Source of the DNA: Bacillota bacterium
Lineage (GTDB): Bacteria; Bacillota; Clostridia; Christensenellales; Aristaeellaceae
Assembly (NCBI GenBank): GCA_023395615.1
Contig: JAEWYP010000019.1
Span: 1-64,000, forward strand
Length of the DNA: 64,000 nucleotides
Reading direction: 5' to 3'
In this document: positions 53,759-62,456 of the stretch, piece after piece
Position numbering within the stretch: position 1 is the first letter of the stretch
Layout of the letters: every line of letters begins with the position of its first letter
The notes under the pieces: model-generated
Databases searched by the model: none
What the model was told of the DNA's origin: nothing
Seen by the model: only the letters and a program-made list of their open reading frames with translations
Program-made: the position numbers and the translations under genes

Positions 53759-55083
53759 ACGCAACGGTCGTAGGCGGCGGTTTGGCAGGCTGCGAGGCGG
53801 CCTGGCAGCTGGCCATGCGCGGCATTACCGTATCGCTGTACGAAATGAAGCCGTACGTGAAAACCCCAGCCCAGCATCTGGATACCATGGCAGAGCTGGT
53901 ATGCAGTAACAGCCTGCGATCCGACCGTCTTTCCAACGCCGTAGGGCTGCTTAAAGAAGAGATGCGGCGGCTCCATTCGCTGATTCTGATGGCGGCGGAT
54001 CATACGCAGGTTCCCGCGGGAGGCGCGCTTGCGGTGGACCGGGAAAGCTTTTCCCGCGAAGTGGATCAGGCAATCCGTAAGCACCCCAATATCACAGTCA
54101 TCAGCGAGGAAGTTACAGAAATTCCGGAAGGAAACGTAATGATTGCAACCGGCCCGCTGACCAGCGATGCGCTTAGCGCCGCTATTGCAAAATTGCCCGG
54201 CTTGTCCACACTGTCCTTTTACGATGCCGCAGCGCCGATTGTGACCGCCGACTCGCTGGACAGGAGCAAGGTTTACGAATTATCCCGTTATGGCCGCGGA
54301 GAAGACTACCTGAACTGTCCTATGAACGAGGCCGAGTATCTGGAATTTGTTCACGCGTTGCAAAACGCGGAAACCGTACCTGTCAAGGGATTTGAGGAAT
54401 CGGCGGTTTTTGAGGGATGTATGCCTATCGAAAGCATGGCCAAGCGGGGAGACATGGCCATTGCTTTCGGCCCGTTAAAACCGGTTGGCCTGATTGATCC
54501 CCGCACGGGCAAAGAACCTTTCGCGGTGGTGCAACTTCGGCGCGACAATTTCGCGGGAACGCTGTATAATATCGTCGGGTTCCAGACAAGATTGACTTTT
54601 CCGGAACAGCGGCGCGTGTTCGGGATGATTCCCGGACTGAAAAACGCGGAGTACGCGCGGTTGGGCGTAATGCACCGGAATACCTTCCTGAACAGCCCCG
54701 GTTTTTTGGACGATACCTATCGCGTGATGAACCGCCCTGAACTATATTTCGCGGGGCAGATGACGGGCGTGGAAGGGTATGTGGAAAGCGCGGCAAGCGG
54801 ACTGCTGGCCGGACTTACGATGGCATATCGATTAAAGGAACTGGAACCACCCCATTTTTCCGGGCGTACAGCCATCGGGGCTATGGGCAGATACGTTGCC
54901 GCACAGAATCGGCATTTTCAGCCGATGAACTGTGCTTTCGGCCTGATTGACCCATTTGAGTACCAAAAAGGCGAAAGAAAAATACGAAACAAGCAGGAAA
55001 GGTACGAACGCATTTCTGAACGCGCATTAGCGGAAGTGGACGCGTTGTGCCGACAAATGGAACGGGAAAACACACGCACCTGA
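53755..55083 (+). CDS. trmFO: tRNA uracil-54 C5-methyltransferase, FADH2/methylene-THF dependent
   Basis: This 442-residue flavoprotein makes 5-methyluridine at tRNA position 54 with methylene-tetrahydrofolate as carbon source. It has an N-terminal FAD-binding GGGLAGCEAAWQLA, the family block YEMKP...AELVCSNSLRSD and VEGYVESAASGLLAGL in the C-terminal part. Length is normal. It overlaps topA by 4 nt, the Bacillus order; the next gene in Bacillus is xerC, but here an alpha/beta hydrolase lies between trmFO and hslV. Confidence 0.96.
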   Translation: MNATVVGGGLAGCEAAWQLAMRGITVSLYEMKPYVKTPAQHLDTMAELVCSNSLRSDRLSNAVGLLKEEMRRLHSLILMAADHTQVPAGGALAVDRESFSREVDQAIRKHPNITVISEEVTEIPEGNVMIATGPLTSDALSAAIAKLPGLSTLSFYDAAAPIVTADSLDRSKVYELSRYGRGEDYLNCPMNEAEYLEFVHALQNAETVPVKGFEESAVFEGCMPIESMAKRGDMAIAFGPLKPVGLIDPRTGKEPFAVVQLRRDNFAGTLYNIVGFQTRLTFPEQRRVFGMIPGLKNAEYARLGVMHRNTFLNSPGFLDDTYRVMNRPELYFAGQMTGVEGYVESAASGLLAGLTMAYRLKELEPPHFSGRTAIGAMGRYVAAQNRHFQPMNCAFGLIDPFEYQKGERKIRNKQERYERISERALAEVDALCRQMERENTRT

Positions 55084-55121
55084 ACGGATGGGTGTAAGCT
55101 GACCAACGTGGAGGTTATAGG

Positions 55122-56558
55122 ATGAAAAGATGGATGGCTGTTCTGCTGACATTCCTTTTGGTTGTGGGGGGGCTTCCCGCCTCCTCTTTGGCTAAAGCCA
55201 AGCAGATGCGGGATGGTGTCCCCGTATGGACGGAAGACACCGTAAAACAATACGCGCTGGATTTCATTCAGGGGAACGATATGGAACGGCTTTTCGGGTA
55301 TTACGACCTGCAAATCCGTCGCTATATGCCGATGGATACCTTTACCGGGATGCTTAGCGAAATCGAATGGATGACGGGTAGTTTTGTTGGCTTCGGTTCT
55401 TATTCCTCCTTCGAGGAAGAGCAGAGCAAGACCCATGTGCTGCATCTTTGCATGCAAAAACAGGATCTGGACCTGTATTTTACGCATAAGAATAAGGCGG
55501 ATGATTGGGAGATCATGGCTGTTGAATTTGTGCCCTCGGAAAAGCAGGAAGTCATAACGACGGAAGACACTACAGCTGACACAGGGGAAAAACAGTACCG
55601 CGAAATCAGCGTGCAGGTAGGGGAGGAACCTTATCTGCTGGAAGGAATCATCACACTGCCTAAAGACGCTACTGACCTGAAGCGCGTTCCGGGCGTGGTG
55701 CTGGTGCACGGGTCTGGCCCAAACGATATGGATGAGTCCGTCGGACAGACCAAACTGTTTGCGGACATCGCCCAACTGTTTGCATCCAAGGGGATCGCCA
55801 CCCTGCGCTACAACAAGCGTACTTATACTTACGGGAAAACCATGACGGCGGATTACATCGCAAACCTGACCGTGGAGGAAGAAACGATACAGGATGCGAT
55901 TTCCGCGGGCAAACTGCTGGCCGCAAACCCTTATGTGGATGCGAAAAATGTTATTCTATTGGGACACAGCATGGGCGCTATGCTGGCGCCGCGAATCGTT
56001 AGCGAATCCAAAGGGATATTTGCGGGGATGATTCTGGTGGCGGGTACTCCAAAAAGTTTGCTGGATATTATGCTGACCCAGAATCAGGATATCCTGAAAA
56101 AGCTTACGGGAGACGATCTTGCAAAGGCGCAGCCTCAGGTGGACGAGCTGGAAAAACAAATCACCGCGTTGAAAAAACTGAAAAAAGCCGACGATGCTAA
56201 GAAAACAACGATTGCTGGCGTGAACGGCTACTATTTCTGGGAAATGATGCAAAGCGATCCCTGCAAACTGATTATCAAGTTAAAAAAACCCACGCTGATC
56301 GTGCAGGGAAACGAGGATTTCCAGATTTCGCTGGAAAATGGGATCGAAGCTTATGAAGATACGCTTCAAAGCCAGTACAAGTTTGTGGAGTACAAATTAT
56401 TCCGCAAACTGAACCATTTGCTGATGATTTATACCGGGCCTGCGGATAACAAAGGCACTATTGCCGAGTACAATACGCCGGCCACATTGGATACACAGGC
56501 AGGACGCTATCTGGCGGACTGGGTGCTGGGCGTGAGCCAGGCTGATGACGAGGAGTGA
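55122..56558 (+). CDS. Exported alpha/beta hydrolase with DUF3887-like N-terminal domain
   Basis: This 478-residue protein begins with a signal peptide ([24 protein letters not shown], residues 1-24), then a domain of about 110 residues resembling DUF3887. The hydrolase domain (about 165-470) has [13 protein letters not shown] as oxyanion-hole region, the nucleophile elbow GHSMGAM near residue 287, and RKLNHL near 432 for the catalytic His. The family acts on ester or amide bonds of unknown substrates; it is exported. It occupies the place of xerC in the conserved trmFO-xerC-hslVU order. GGAGG lies 11 nt before the ATG, and hslV follows. Confidence 0.83.
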   Translation: MKRWMAVLLTFLLVVGGLPASSLAKAKQMRDGVPVWTEDTVKQYALDFIQGNDMERLFGYYDLQIRRYMPMDTFTGMLSEIEWMTGSFVGFGSYSSFEEEQSKTHVLHLCMQKQDLDLYFTHKNKADDWEIMAVEFVPSEKQEVITTEDTTADTGEKQYREISVQVGEEPYLLEGIITLPKDATDLKRVPGVVLVHGSGPNDMDESVGQTKLFADIAQLFASKGIATLRYNKRTYTYGKTMTADYIANLTVEEETIQDAISAGKLLAANPYVDAKNVILLGHSMGAMLAPRIVSESKGIFAGMILVAGTPKSLLDIMLTQNQDILKKLTGDDLAKAQPQVDELEKQITALKKLKKADDAKKTTIAGVNGYYFWEMMQSDPCKLIIKLKKPTLIVQGNEDFQISLENGIEAYEDTLQSQYKFVEYKLFRKLNHLLMIYTGPADNKGTIAEYNTPATLDTQAGRYLADWVLGVSQADDEE

Positions 56559-56569
56559 GGGATACATTT

Positions 56570-57109
56570 ATGGAAATGAGAGGCACAACAATCTGCGCCG
56601 TACGACGCGGCAATCAGGTGGCTATTGCGGGCGACGGTCAGGTGACGATCGGAGAAACGACTGTTTTCAAATCATCCGCCCGCAAGGTGAGAAGGCTGTA
56701 TAACGGCAAGGTAATCGCAGGGTTTGCAGGCTCTGTTGCCGATGCTTTCGCACTTTGTGAACGTTTTGAGGAAAAACTGACCCAGTGCGGCGGCAATCTG
56801 GAGCGCGCCGCTGTGAACCTGGCGCAGGACTGGCGCGGGGACCAGGTGATGCGCAAGCTGGAATCCATGCTGATTGTGGCGGATAAAGACGCTATGCTGA
56901 TACTGAGCGGTAACGGAGAAGTGATCGATCCGGACGACGGTGTGGCCGCAATCGGCTCCGGCGGCAACTTCGCACTGGCGGCTGCTCGCGCGCTGGTACA
57001 AAATACTGACTTGTCTGCGGAGGACATCGCCGTGAAAGCGCTGACCATCGCATCTTCGATTTGCGTTTACACCAACGACCACATTTCCGTGGAAACGATT
57101 GGAGGCTGA
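56570..57109 (+). CDS. hslV: ATP-dependent protease subunit HslV (ClpQ)
   Basis: This 179-residue proteasome-like protease subunit forms hexamer rings capped by HslU. The N-terminal nucleophile is likely the first Thr of [11 protein letters not shown] (residue 6), exposed after processing of a short propeptide, as in other Firmicutes and Thermotoga Hsl[30 protein letters not shown] and [12 protein letters not shown] match the family. I chose the ATG at 56570, with TGAGGG 8 nt ahead; an in-frame GTG 15 nt earlier overlaps the previous gene. The hslU start follows after 4 nt. Confidence 0.95.
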   Translation: MEMRGTTICAVRRGNQVAIAGDGQVTIGETTVFKSSARKVRRLYNGKVIAGFAGSVADAFALCERFEEKLTQCGGNLERAAVNLAQDWRGDQVMRKLESMLIVADKDAMLILSGNGEVIDPDDGVAAIGSGGNFALAAARALVQNTDLSAEDIAVKALTIASSICVYTNDHISVETIGG

Positions 57110-57113
57110 CGGA

Positions 57114-58487
57114 ATGAAAGAGCTGACGCCCAGAGAAATTATGCGGGAACTGGATCGCTACATCATCGGGCAGGAGGAGGCCAAACGCGCGGTCGCTATC
57201 GCGCTGCGCAACCGCTACCGTCGCTCCCAGCTGGATGAAACAATGCGGGCTGAAGTGAACCCCCGCAACATCCTGATGATTGGGCCAACCGGCGTAGGAA
57301 AAACGGAAATCGCCCGCCGCCTCGCCAAACTGGTACAGGCGCCCTTCGTGAAAGTGGAAGCCACCAAGTTTACCGAAGTTGGCTACGTGGGGCGCGATGT
57401 GGAAGGAATCATCCGCGACCTGATGGAAAACGCCGTGCGCATGGTACGGGATGAGTTTGAGAAAAAAGTGGAAACCCGCGCCGAGGTGCTGGCGGAGGAT
57501 CGACTGGTCAGCCTGCTGATTAACCCGCCGAAGAAGAGCAGCGGCAATCCGTTCGAGCTGCTGTTGAGCGGAAAAAAAGAACCGGAAGTACCGCCGGAAG
57601 AACAACAGCGCGTAATGGGCCACCGCGAGGAAATCCGGGCGCAGCTGAAAAGCGGTTCGCTGGAAGAGCGGGAAATTGAGATTGAAGTGGAAGAAAGCAC
57701 GCCCCAGCTGGAAGTTGGCGGCAGCAGCATCAATATCGGCGATATGATGGGCGGTATGATGCCGAAGAAAACCAAGATTCGCCGCGTGAAGGTCAAAGAG
57801 GCCCGCAAAATCCTGATTGAGGAGGAAGCGGGAAAGCTGATCGACGAAGATGCCGTGCGCGAAGAAGCCGTGCGCCGCGCCGAACAGCAGGGCATCGTGT
57901 TTATTGATGAGATCGATAAAGTGGCCGGCCGCTCTTCCGGCGGGCACGGCGGCGGTCCGGATGTCAGCCGTGAAGGCGTACAGCGCGACATCCTGCCGAT
58001 TGTGGAAGGATCAACCGTAAACACCAAGTACGGTGCGGTACGCACGGACTTTATGCTGTTTATCGCTGCGGGCGCGTTTCACGTTTCCAAGGTAACGGAT
58101 CTGATACCGGAACTGCAGGGACGCTTTCCGGTACATGTGACGCTTAAGAGCCTTACGCAAGAAGATTTCAAAGCAATTCTGACCCAGCCCGAAAACGCGC
58201 TGACGCGCCAGTATGAGGCATTGCTTGCGGTAGACAAGGTATTCCTTTCCTTTGAAGATTCGGCCATCGACGCGATTGCCCACGCCGCGTATGTGATGAA
58301 TGAAACGAAGGAAGATATCGGCGCTCGACGTTTATTCTCCGTATTTGAAAAGTTACTGGAGGATATCAGCTTCAACGCGGGCGGCGAGGAACAACCCAAC
58401 GTATACCTGAACATCAGCGAAGACTATGTGATTGAGCATCTGGGCAAGGATGAAGCGGATTTCGATAACAAACGCTATATTCTGTAA
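57114..58487 (+). CDS. hslU: ATP-dependent protease ATPase subunit HslU (ClpY)
   Basis: This 457-residue AAA+ unfoldase feeds substrates to HslV. Walker A is GPTGVGKTEIARRLA near residue 60, followed by the pore loop EVGYVGRDVEG, the I-domain (about 115-230), Walker B VFIDEIDKV near 262 and the arginine-containing C-terminal helical domain with IGARRLFSVFEKLLEDISF. The last residues, KRYIL, fit the conserved C-terminal tail that inserts into HslV. GGAGG precedes the ATG at 57114. The usual next gene codY is absent; a strong terminator follows. Confidence 0.97.
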   Translation: MKELTPREIMRELDRYIIGQEEAKRAVAIALRNRYRRSQLDETMRAEVNPRNILMIGPTGVGKTEIARRLAKLVQAPFVKVEATKFTEVGYVGRDVEGIIRDLMENAVRMVRDEFEKKVETRAEVLAEDRLVSLLINPPKKSSGNPFELLLSGKKEPEVPPEEQQRVMGHREEIRAQLKSGSLEEREIEIEVEESTPQLEVGGSSINIGDMMGGMMPKKTKIRRVKVKEARKILIEEEAGKLIDEDAVREEAVRRAEQQGIVFIDEIDKVAGRSSGGHGGGPDVSREGVQRDILPIVEGSTVNTKYGAVRTDFMLFIAAGAFHVSKVTDLIPELQGRFPVHVTLKSLTQEDFKAILTQPENALTRQYEALLAVDKVFLSFEDSAIDAIAHAAYVMNETKEDIGARRLFSVFEKLLEDISFNAGGEEQPNVYLNISEDYVIEHLGKDEADFDNKRYIL

Positions 58488-58556
58488 TAACCATTCAAAG
58501 GTTTGCCAGGCGGGGGAGGATCACAAAGAACTTTGCCAGTCAGAAGCTGTCTACTG

Positions 58557-58604
58557 ACCGATCCGCCGCGTTCGGCGTTCTTCCAAACGGAGCGGATCGG
58601 TTTT
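58557..58604 (+). terminator. Rho-independent terminator after hslU
   Basis: ACCGATCCGC (58557-58566) and GCGGATCGGT (58592-58601) pair over 10 bp; the 25-nt loop contains further complementarity. TTTT begins at the stem base. Confidence 0.8.
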
Positions 58605-58633
58605 ACCGTCGCATTAAGGGAATGAATTTCCGC

Positions 58634-58662
58634 TTGACAGTAGATTTATACACCATTATAAT
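58634..58662 (+). promoter_or_regulatory. Consensus promoter of the rpmH operon
   Basis: TTGACA (58634-58639) and TATAAT (58657-58662) are both perfect and spaced by 17 bp. It lies 87 nt before rpmH and is the strongest protein-gene promoter seen in the window. Confidence 0.92.
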
Positions 58663-58749
58663 ATAATAGTTGTTCTGTGGTATCCGGCGCGTTCGTTCGC
58701 GAGTGCGCAAAGCCATATGATCATGTAAACTGCAAGGAGTTGTTCTGCT

Positions 58750-58884
58750 ATGTTCCGTACTTTCCAGCCCAAGAAGATCCAGCGCAGCAAGGTACACGGC
58801 TTCCGTGCCCGTATGTCTACCAAGAACGGCCGCCGCGTGTTGGCCGCCCGTCGCCGTCGTGGCCGCAAGGTGCTGAGCGCCTGA
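58750..58884 (+). CDS. rpmH: 50S ribosomal protein L34
   Basis: This 44-residue, very basic protein is ribosomal protein L34. The sequence begins [22 protein letters not shown] and continues with [19 protein letters not shown], the family pattern. AAGGAG lies 11 nt before the ATG. It is the first gene of the classic rpmH-rnpA-yidD-yidC-jag cluster. Unlike most bacteria, dnaA is not directly upstream on the other strand; hslU is the upstream neighbour. Confidence 0.98.
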   Translation: MFRTFQPKKIQRSKVHGFRARMSTKNGRRVLAARRRRGRKVLSA

Positions 58885-59121
58885 GGTTGCCAGGCAAGCC
58901 GATAGCGAACCGTATGGCCCGCCCCCATAATCCTTCCTTTCGGGTGAAGTGGGTACGGGCTTTTTACGGTACATGGGAAAGCACATCACCCCGCAATCGC
59001 ATCAGCCCGTTGGTATTACGCATAAACGGGAGCAGTGGCGGGCGGGATCAATGTCTTGCAGCGGTGCCCGGATTCCCCGGGATGAGACCGCGGCAAATGG
59101 TACGCAGATGGGGGATTTGCA

Positions 59122-59469
59122 TTGCAGAAGCAGCATCGTCTGGGCAGGAGCCGTCAGTTCGGCTATGTTTATCGCCGTGGGGCTAAGGCTTCCTGCCGGG
59201 AATTGACGCTATTGTATATTAAGAATCCTCAACAGCGGGTCGGCTTCTCCGTAAGCAAGAAAGTCGGGTGTGCCGTAACGCGTAATCGTACGAAAAGAAG
59301 GCTCCGCGAGTGCATCCGGCCGGCTTTACCGGATTTGAAAAACGGGCTTTACGTCGTGGTGGCCCATCCCAGCGCTGCGGAGCGCAGTTATGCTCAACTT
59401 CGGCAAAGCATGTTCGGTTTATTAAAACGAATGTCCCTTTTCCGTAGTGAAATGCCCCCCATGCCCTGA
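59122..59469 (+). CDS. rnpA: Ribonuclease P protein component
   Basis: This 115-residue basic protein helps the RNase P RNA process tRNA 5' ends. The RNR signature is in [17 protein letters not shown] near 50-66, and GFSVSKKVG precedes it. The start is a TTG at 59122, with GGGGGA about 6-8 nt ahead. The gap to rpmH is 237 nt, longer than usual, and holds no gene I can support. yidD starts 8 nt after its stop. Confidence 0.95.
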   Translation: MQKQHRLGRSRQFGYVYRRGAKASCRELTLLYIKNPQQRVGFSVSKKVGCAVTRNRTKRRLRECIRPALPDLKNGLYVVVAHPSAAERSYAQLRQSMFGLLKRMSLFRSEMPPMP

Positions 59470-59477
59470 ACAGCAAC

Positions 59478-59717
59478 ATGAAAAAATTCTTACTTGCGTG
59501 CATCCGGTTCTATCGCAGGCATATCAGCCCGCACACACCACCGTCATGCCGCTTTCAACCCACTTGCTCGCAGTATGCGATCACCGCTATCGAACGCTAC
59601 GGAGCGCTCAAAGGCACACGTCTCGCCGTGTGGCGCGTGCTCCGATGCAATCCCTTTTGCAAGGGCGGATACGACCCCGTGCCGGAAGATCCTACCGTAA
59701 CCATAAGGAGGAATTAA
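59478..59717 (+). CDS. yidD: Membrane protein insertion efficiency factor YidD
   Basis: This 79-residue protein assists YidC-dependent membrane insertion. The core [23 protein letters not shown] and the second half [18 protein letters not shown] carry the family cysteines and prolines. It lies between rnpA and yidC with close spacing. A short N-terminal amphipathic helix ([16 protein letters not shown]) may dock it to the membrane. Confidence 0.95.
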   Translation: MKKFLLACIRFYRRHISPHTPPSCRFQPTCSQYAITAIERYGALKGTRLAVWRVLRCNPFCKGGYDPVPEDPTVTIRRN

Positions 59718-59724
59718 CGCCCGC

Positions 59725-60732
59725 ATGAACGCGATTAATACGTTCCTGGCCAGCATTCTGAGCGGCATCAATGTCGTGGTGAACAACTACGGTTGGTCAA
59801 TCGTCGTTTTTACCATTTTAATCAAGACGATCCTTTTCCCATTGGATCTAAAAAGCCGCAAGAGCATGCGACGGATGAGCATGCTTCAGCCGCAGGTGGC
59901 AAAACTGCAAAAGAAGTATGCCAACGACAAAGAAAAGCTGAACCAGAAAACAGCGGAACTGTACCGGAAAGAACGCATCAACCCGCTTTCCGGATGTCTG
60001 CCGATGCTGATTTCCTTTCCCGTGTTAATCGCCATGTTCGCTGCGATGCGCATGGTTGCGAATGATGCGCTGGCCCGGCAGGCGATTGATATGATCACAA
60101 CCGGCACCCAGCATAACGAAGGATGGCTGTGGGTGAAAAACCTGTGGATGCCGGACAGCCCCTTCGCAACGATGATCGCGGATCAGAACAGTCTTAAACA
60201 AATTACGGTGGATATCTGGCGTAATGTTTACCAGTCTCTGTCCGCCGACCAGGTTTCTCTGCTGTCTAAATTGCAGATTACTGCTGATACGATTAGCGGA
60301 GACACCATCTTTGCCGCACTGCAGCAAAGCCCGGCTTACATCAGCGAGATGATGACCTGGAGCACCATGCCGGAACTGAACCTGTTGCTTGTTAAACTGA
60401 CGATCTACGCCAACAACAACGGCTTCTTCATCCTGCCGGTGCTTGCGGGTGTTACTCAGTATCTGATGACGTTAACCCAACCGCAGATGGCGGGCGGCGG
60501 CATGCCCGATGCGTCTGGCAACCCGGCCAATGGAACGAACAAGTTCATGAAATGGTTCTTCCCGATTTTCTCGCTTTACATCTGCTCCAGCTACAACGCA
60601 GGGTTCTCAATTTACTGGGTAGCCGCGAACCTTATCTCCTGGGTGGAAGGTATTGTGATGAATCGCATCTTCGAAGAACAAGATAAGAAAAAGCAAACAT
60701 CCGAAATCGCAGGAGAGGAGAGCATGAGATGA
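59725..60732 (+). CDS. yidC: Membrane protein insertase YidC
   Basis: This 335-residue insertase has a first membrane helix with the conserved positive groove region (WSIVVFTILIKTILFPLDLKSRKSMRRM, about 24-52), then a coiled coil (LQPQVAKLQKKYANDKEKLNQ) and later helices near 85-105, 225-250 and 275-310. NPLSGCLPMLISFPVLIAMF is the family signature. No lipoprotein Cys is seen at the N terminus, unlike Bacillus SpoIIIJ. An insertion of roughly 90 residues (about 110-205), predicted outside the membrane, is longer than in Bacillus. AGGAGG precedes the ATG; the stop overlaps jag by 4 nt. Confidence 0.94.
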   Translation: MNAINTFLASILSGINVVVNNYGWSIVVFTILIKTILFPLDLKSRKSMRRMSMLQPQVAKLQKKYANDKEKLNQKTAELYRKERINPLSGCLPMLISFPVLIAMFAAMRMVANDALARQAIDMITTGTQHNEGWLWVKNLWMPDSPFATMIADQNSLKQITVDIWRNVYQSLSADQVSLLSKLQITADTISGDTIFAALQQSPAYISEMMTWSTMPELNLLLVKLTIYANNNGFFILPVLAGVTQYLMTLTQPQMAGGGMPDASGNPANGTNKFMKWFFPIFSLYICSSYNAGFSIYWVAANLISWVEGIVMNRIFEEQDKKKQTSEIAGEESMR

Positions 60733-61619
60733 AAAGCATTGAATCGTCCGCCAAATCAATGGAAGAAGCGGTCACACAGGGCTTGGACAAACTGGGGGTG
60801 TCTTTGAGCGACGTAACGATCGATATTATTGACGAAGGCTCCAAAGGGCTATTTGGCATATTGGGCGGAAAACCCGCACGGGTTCGGCTCACCTTGAAGG
60901 ACACGGCCGAGGAAAACGACCTGCTCTCGTCGCTGTCTCTGCAATGCGATATTCCGGCTTCGGAAACCAAACAGGCTAAACAGGAGAGCCAGAAAACACA
61001 GGATAAGGCGCAGTCTGCTAAACCTGCCGTATCTGTGAAGCCCGTGGAAAAGAAACCAGAACGCCCCGCGAGCGCACCTGCCAGAGCCCAGATGCCGGCC
61101 AAAGCGGCTTCTGCGGTAAAACCTGCTCCCAATGCGAAGTCGGCCGCAAATGTCATCCCGGCCGACATTGATGAGATTGTTGAAAAAGCGAAGAGCTACC
61201 TGACAGATGTAACGGCAATGATGAATGTGACCGTTTCTGTGGAAGCGAAAGCAGACGAAGAAGGAAACGTGCGTGTCGATATGCAGGGCGATACGCTTGG
61301 CATACTGATCGGACGTCGCGGCGAAACACTGGATGCTCTGCAATACTTGACCAGCTTGTACGTAAATCGCGGTCGCGAGGATTACACCCGCGTGACCATC
61401 GATACGGAAAATTATCGCGCCAAACGAGAAGAAGCTTTGACACGTCTGGCAAACCGCATGGCAAACCGCGCTGTGAAAACAGGCCGTAAGGTTGTGCTGG
61501 AGCCGATGAATCCGTATGAACGCCGTATTCTGCACAGCGCTTTGCAGCAGAACGACGCGGTAACCACACACAGCGAAGGGGAAGAACCGAACCGGCACGT
61601 TGTGATTACATTGAAGTAG
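60729..61619 (+). CDS. jag: RNA-binding protein Jag/KhpB (Jag_N, KH, R3H)
   Basis: This 296-residue protein has the Jag N-terminal domain (1-55, SSAKSMEEAVTQGLDKLGV), a long Ala/Pro/Lys linker (about 80-145), a KH domain with ILIGRRGETLDALQYL near 195 and an R3H domain (about 230-295) with ANRAVKTGRKVVLEPMNPYERRILH. It binds RNA with KhpA and affects envelope growth in Gram-positive bacteria. The linker is low in complexity and longer than in many relatives. It is the last gene of the rpmH cluster; mnmE, which usually follows, is absent. Confidence 0.94.
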   Translation: MKSIESSAKSMEEAVTQGLDKLGVSLSDVTIDIIDEGSKGLFGILGGKPARVRLTLKDTAEENDLLSSLSLQCDIPASETKQAKQESQKTQDKAQSAKPAVSVKPVEKKPERPASAPARAQMPAKAASAVKPAPNAKSAANVIPADIDEIVEKAKSYLTDVTAMMNVTVSVEAKADEEGNVRVDMQGDTLGILIGRRGETLDALQYLTSLYVNRGREDYTRVTIDTENYRAKREEALTRLANRMANRAVKTGRKVVLEPMNPYERRILHSALQQNDAVTTHSEGEEPNRHVVITLK

Positions 61620-61640
61620 TTGTCTGAAAAGAGCCGCCAG

Positions 61641-61670
61641 TCGCCGCCGGATCAAACCGACGGCGATTTT
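61641..61670 (+). terminator. Rho-independent terminator of the rpmH-jag operon
   Basis: TCGCCGCCGG and CCGACGGCGA pair with one mismatch around ATCAAA, followed by TTTT. It lies 21 nt past the jag stop. Confidence 0.8.
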
Positions 61671-61676
61671 CCATTA

Positions 61677-61705
61677 TTGTGAAAAAAACGGCAATATGCT
61701 ATACT
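61677..61705 (+). promoter_or_regulatory. Promoter of rex
   Basis: TTGTGA (61677-61682) and TATACT (61700-61705) are separated by 17 bp. The -35 box with its flanks (ATTGTGAA) also matches a Rex half-site, so weak autoregulation is possible. Confidence 0.75.
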
Positions 61706-61788
61706 ATCATCAACATCGTTCCAAAGGGAATTCGATAAGCGGCACGTCGCCGACGTGCCCTGTTCCCGGTACGAAGGGAGGACAATCC

Positions 61789-62421
61789 ATGGCAGGTTAC
61801 GTTTCCGACGCAGTGATACGGCGATTGCCTGGTTATTATCGACACCTGAAGGAGCTGGAAGCTGAAGGTGTCCGGCAGATTTCGTCACAGGGTCTGGGGG
61901 ATCGGATGAAGCTGACGGCATCCCAGATTCGGCAGGATATCAATTGCTTCGGCGGTTTTGGCAGGCAAGGGTATGGCTACGATGTACCGGAACTTCGGCA
62001 ACACATCGGGCATATTCTGGGGATTGATCGTACCCACCGAATGGCGATTGTTGGCGCGGGAAATATTGGCCGCGCCGTAGCACTGTCGGATTCGTTCCCC
62101 GCAAATGGGTTTGAGACAGTAGCTCTTTTTGACGCCGATCCAAGCAAGATTGGCGCAAGCATTGGTGGTATCCCTGTATTGGATGTCGCCGGTTTTGAAG
62201 CGTTTTATCATGGCACTCCCGTCGATATCGTCGCGCTGGCGGTGCCAACAGCGATCGCGCAGGACGTGGCCGAACAAATGTATGGTTTTGGGGTGCGTGC
62301 AATCTGGAATTTCGCGCCTGTGGACCTTAAGCTCCCCACGACAGTAACGATAGTGAACGTTCATCTGGAAGAGGGGCTGGAAATCCTGTCTTTTAAAATG
62401 AAACAGCGCGATAATGCCTGA
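61789..62421 (+). CDS. rex: Redox-sensing transcriptional repressor Rex
   Basis: This 210-residue repressor senses the NADH/NAD+ ratio and controls fermentative genes. It has an N-terminal winged helix (about 1-80; VIRRLPGYYRHLKELEAEGVRQISS and TASQIRQDINCFGGFGRQGYGYDV) and a Rossmann NAD(H)-binding domain with AIVGAGNIGRAVA near 87. The C-terminal helix swapped between subunits is present. I chose the ATG at 61789 with AAGGGAGGA about 7 nt ahead; an upstream in-frame ATG overlaps the promoter. A near-consensus Rex operator is found upstream of adhE in this window. Confidence 0.96.
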   Translation: MAGYVSDAVIRRLPGYYRHLKELEAEGVRQISSQGLGDRMKLTASQIRQDINCFGGFGRQGYGYDVPELRQHIGHILGIDRTHRMAIVGAGNIGRAVALSDSFPANGFETVALFDADPSKIGASIGGIPVLDVAGFEAFYHGTPVDIVALAVPTAIAQDVAEQMYGFGVRAIWNFAPVDLKLPTTVTIVNVHLEEGLEILSFKMKQRDNA

Positions 62422-62456
62422 TTCCGACAGGATAGGCGTTTGAGGAGGTGACGCGA

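Noticed and set aside
56892..57947. 351-codon minus-strand reading frame opposite hslV and hslU
   Set aside because: Shadow of two highly conserved genes.
58488..58749. Chromosomal origin next to rpmH
   Set aside because: No TTATCCACA-type DnaA box cluster, AT-rich unwinding region or dnaA gene was found there.
58949..59206. 85-codon frame between rpmH and rnpA
   Set aside because: It overlaps rnpA in another frame and has no family features.
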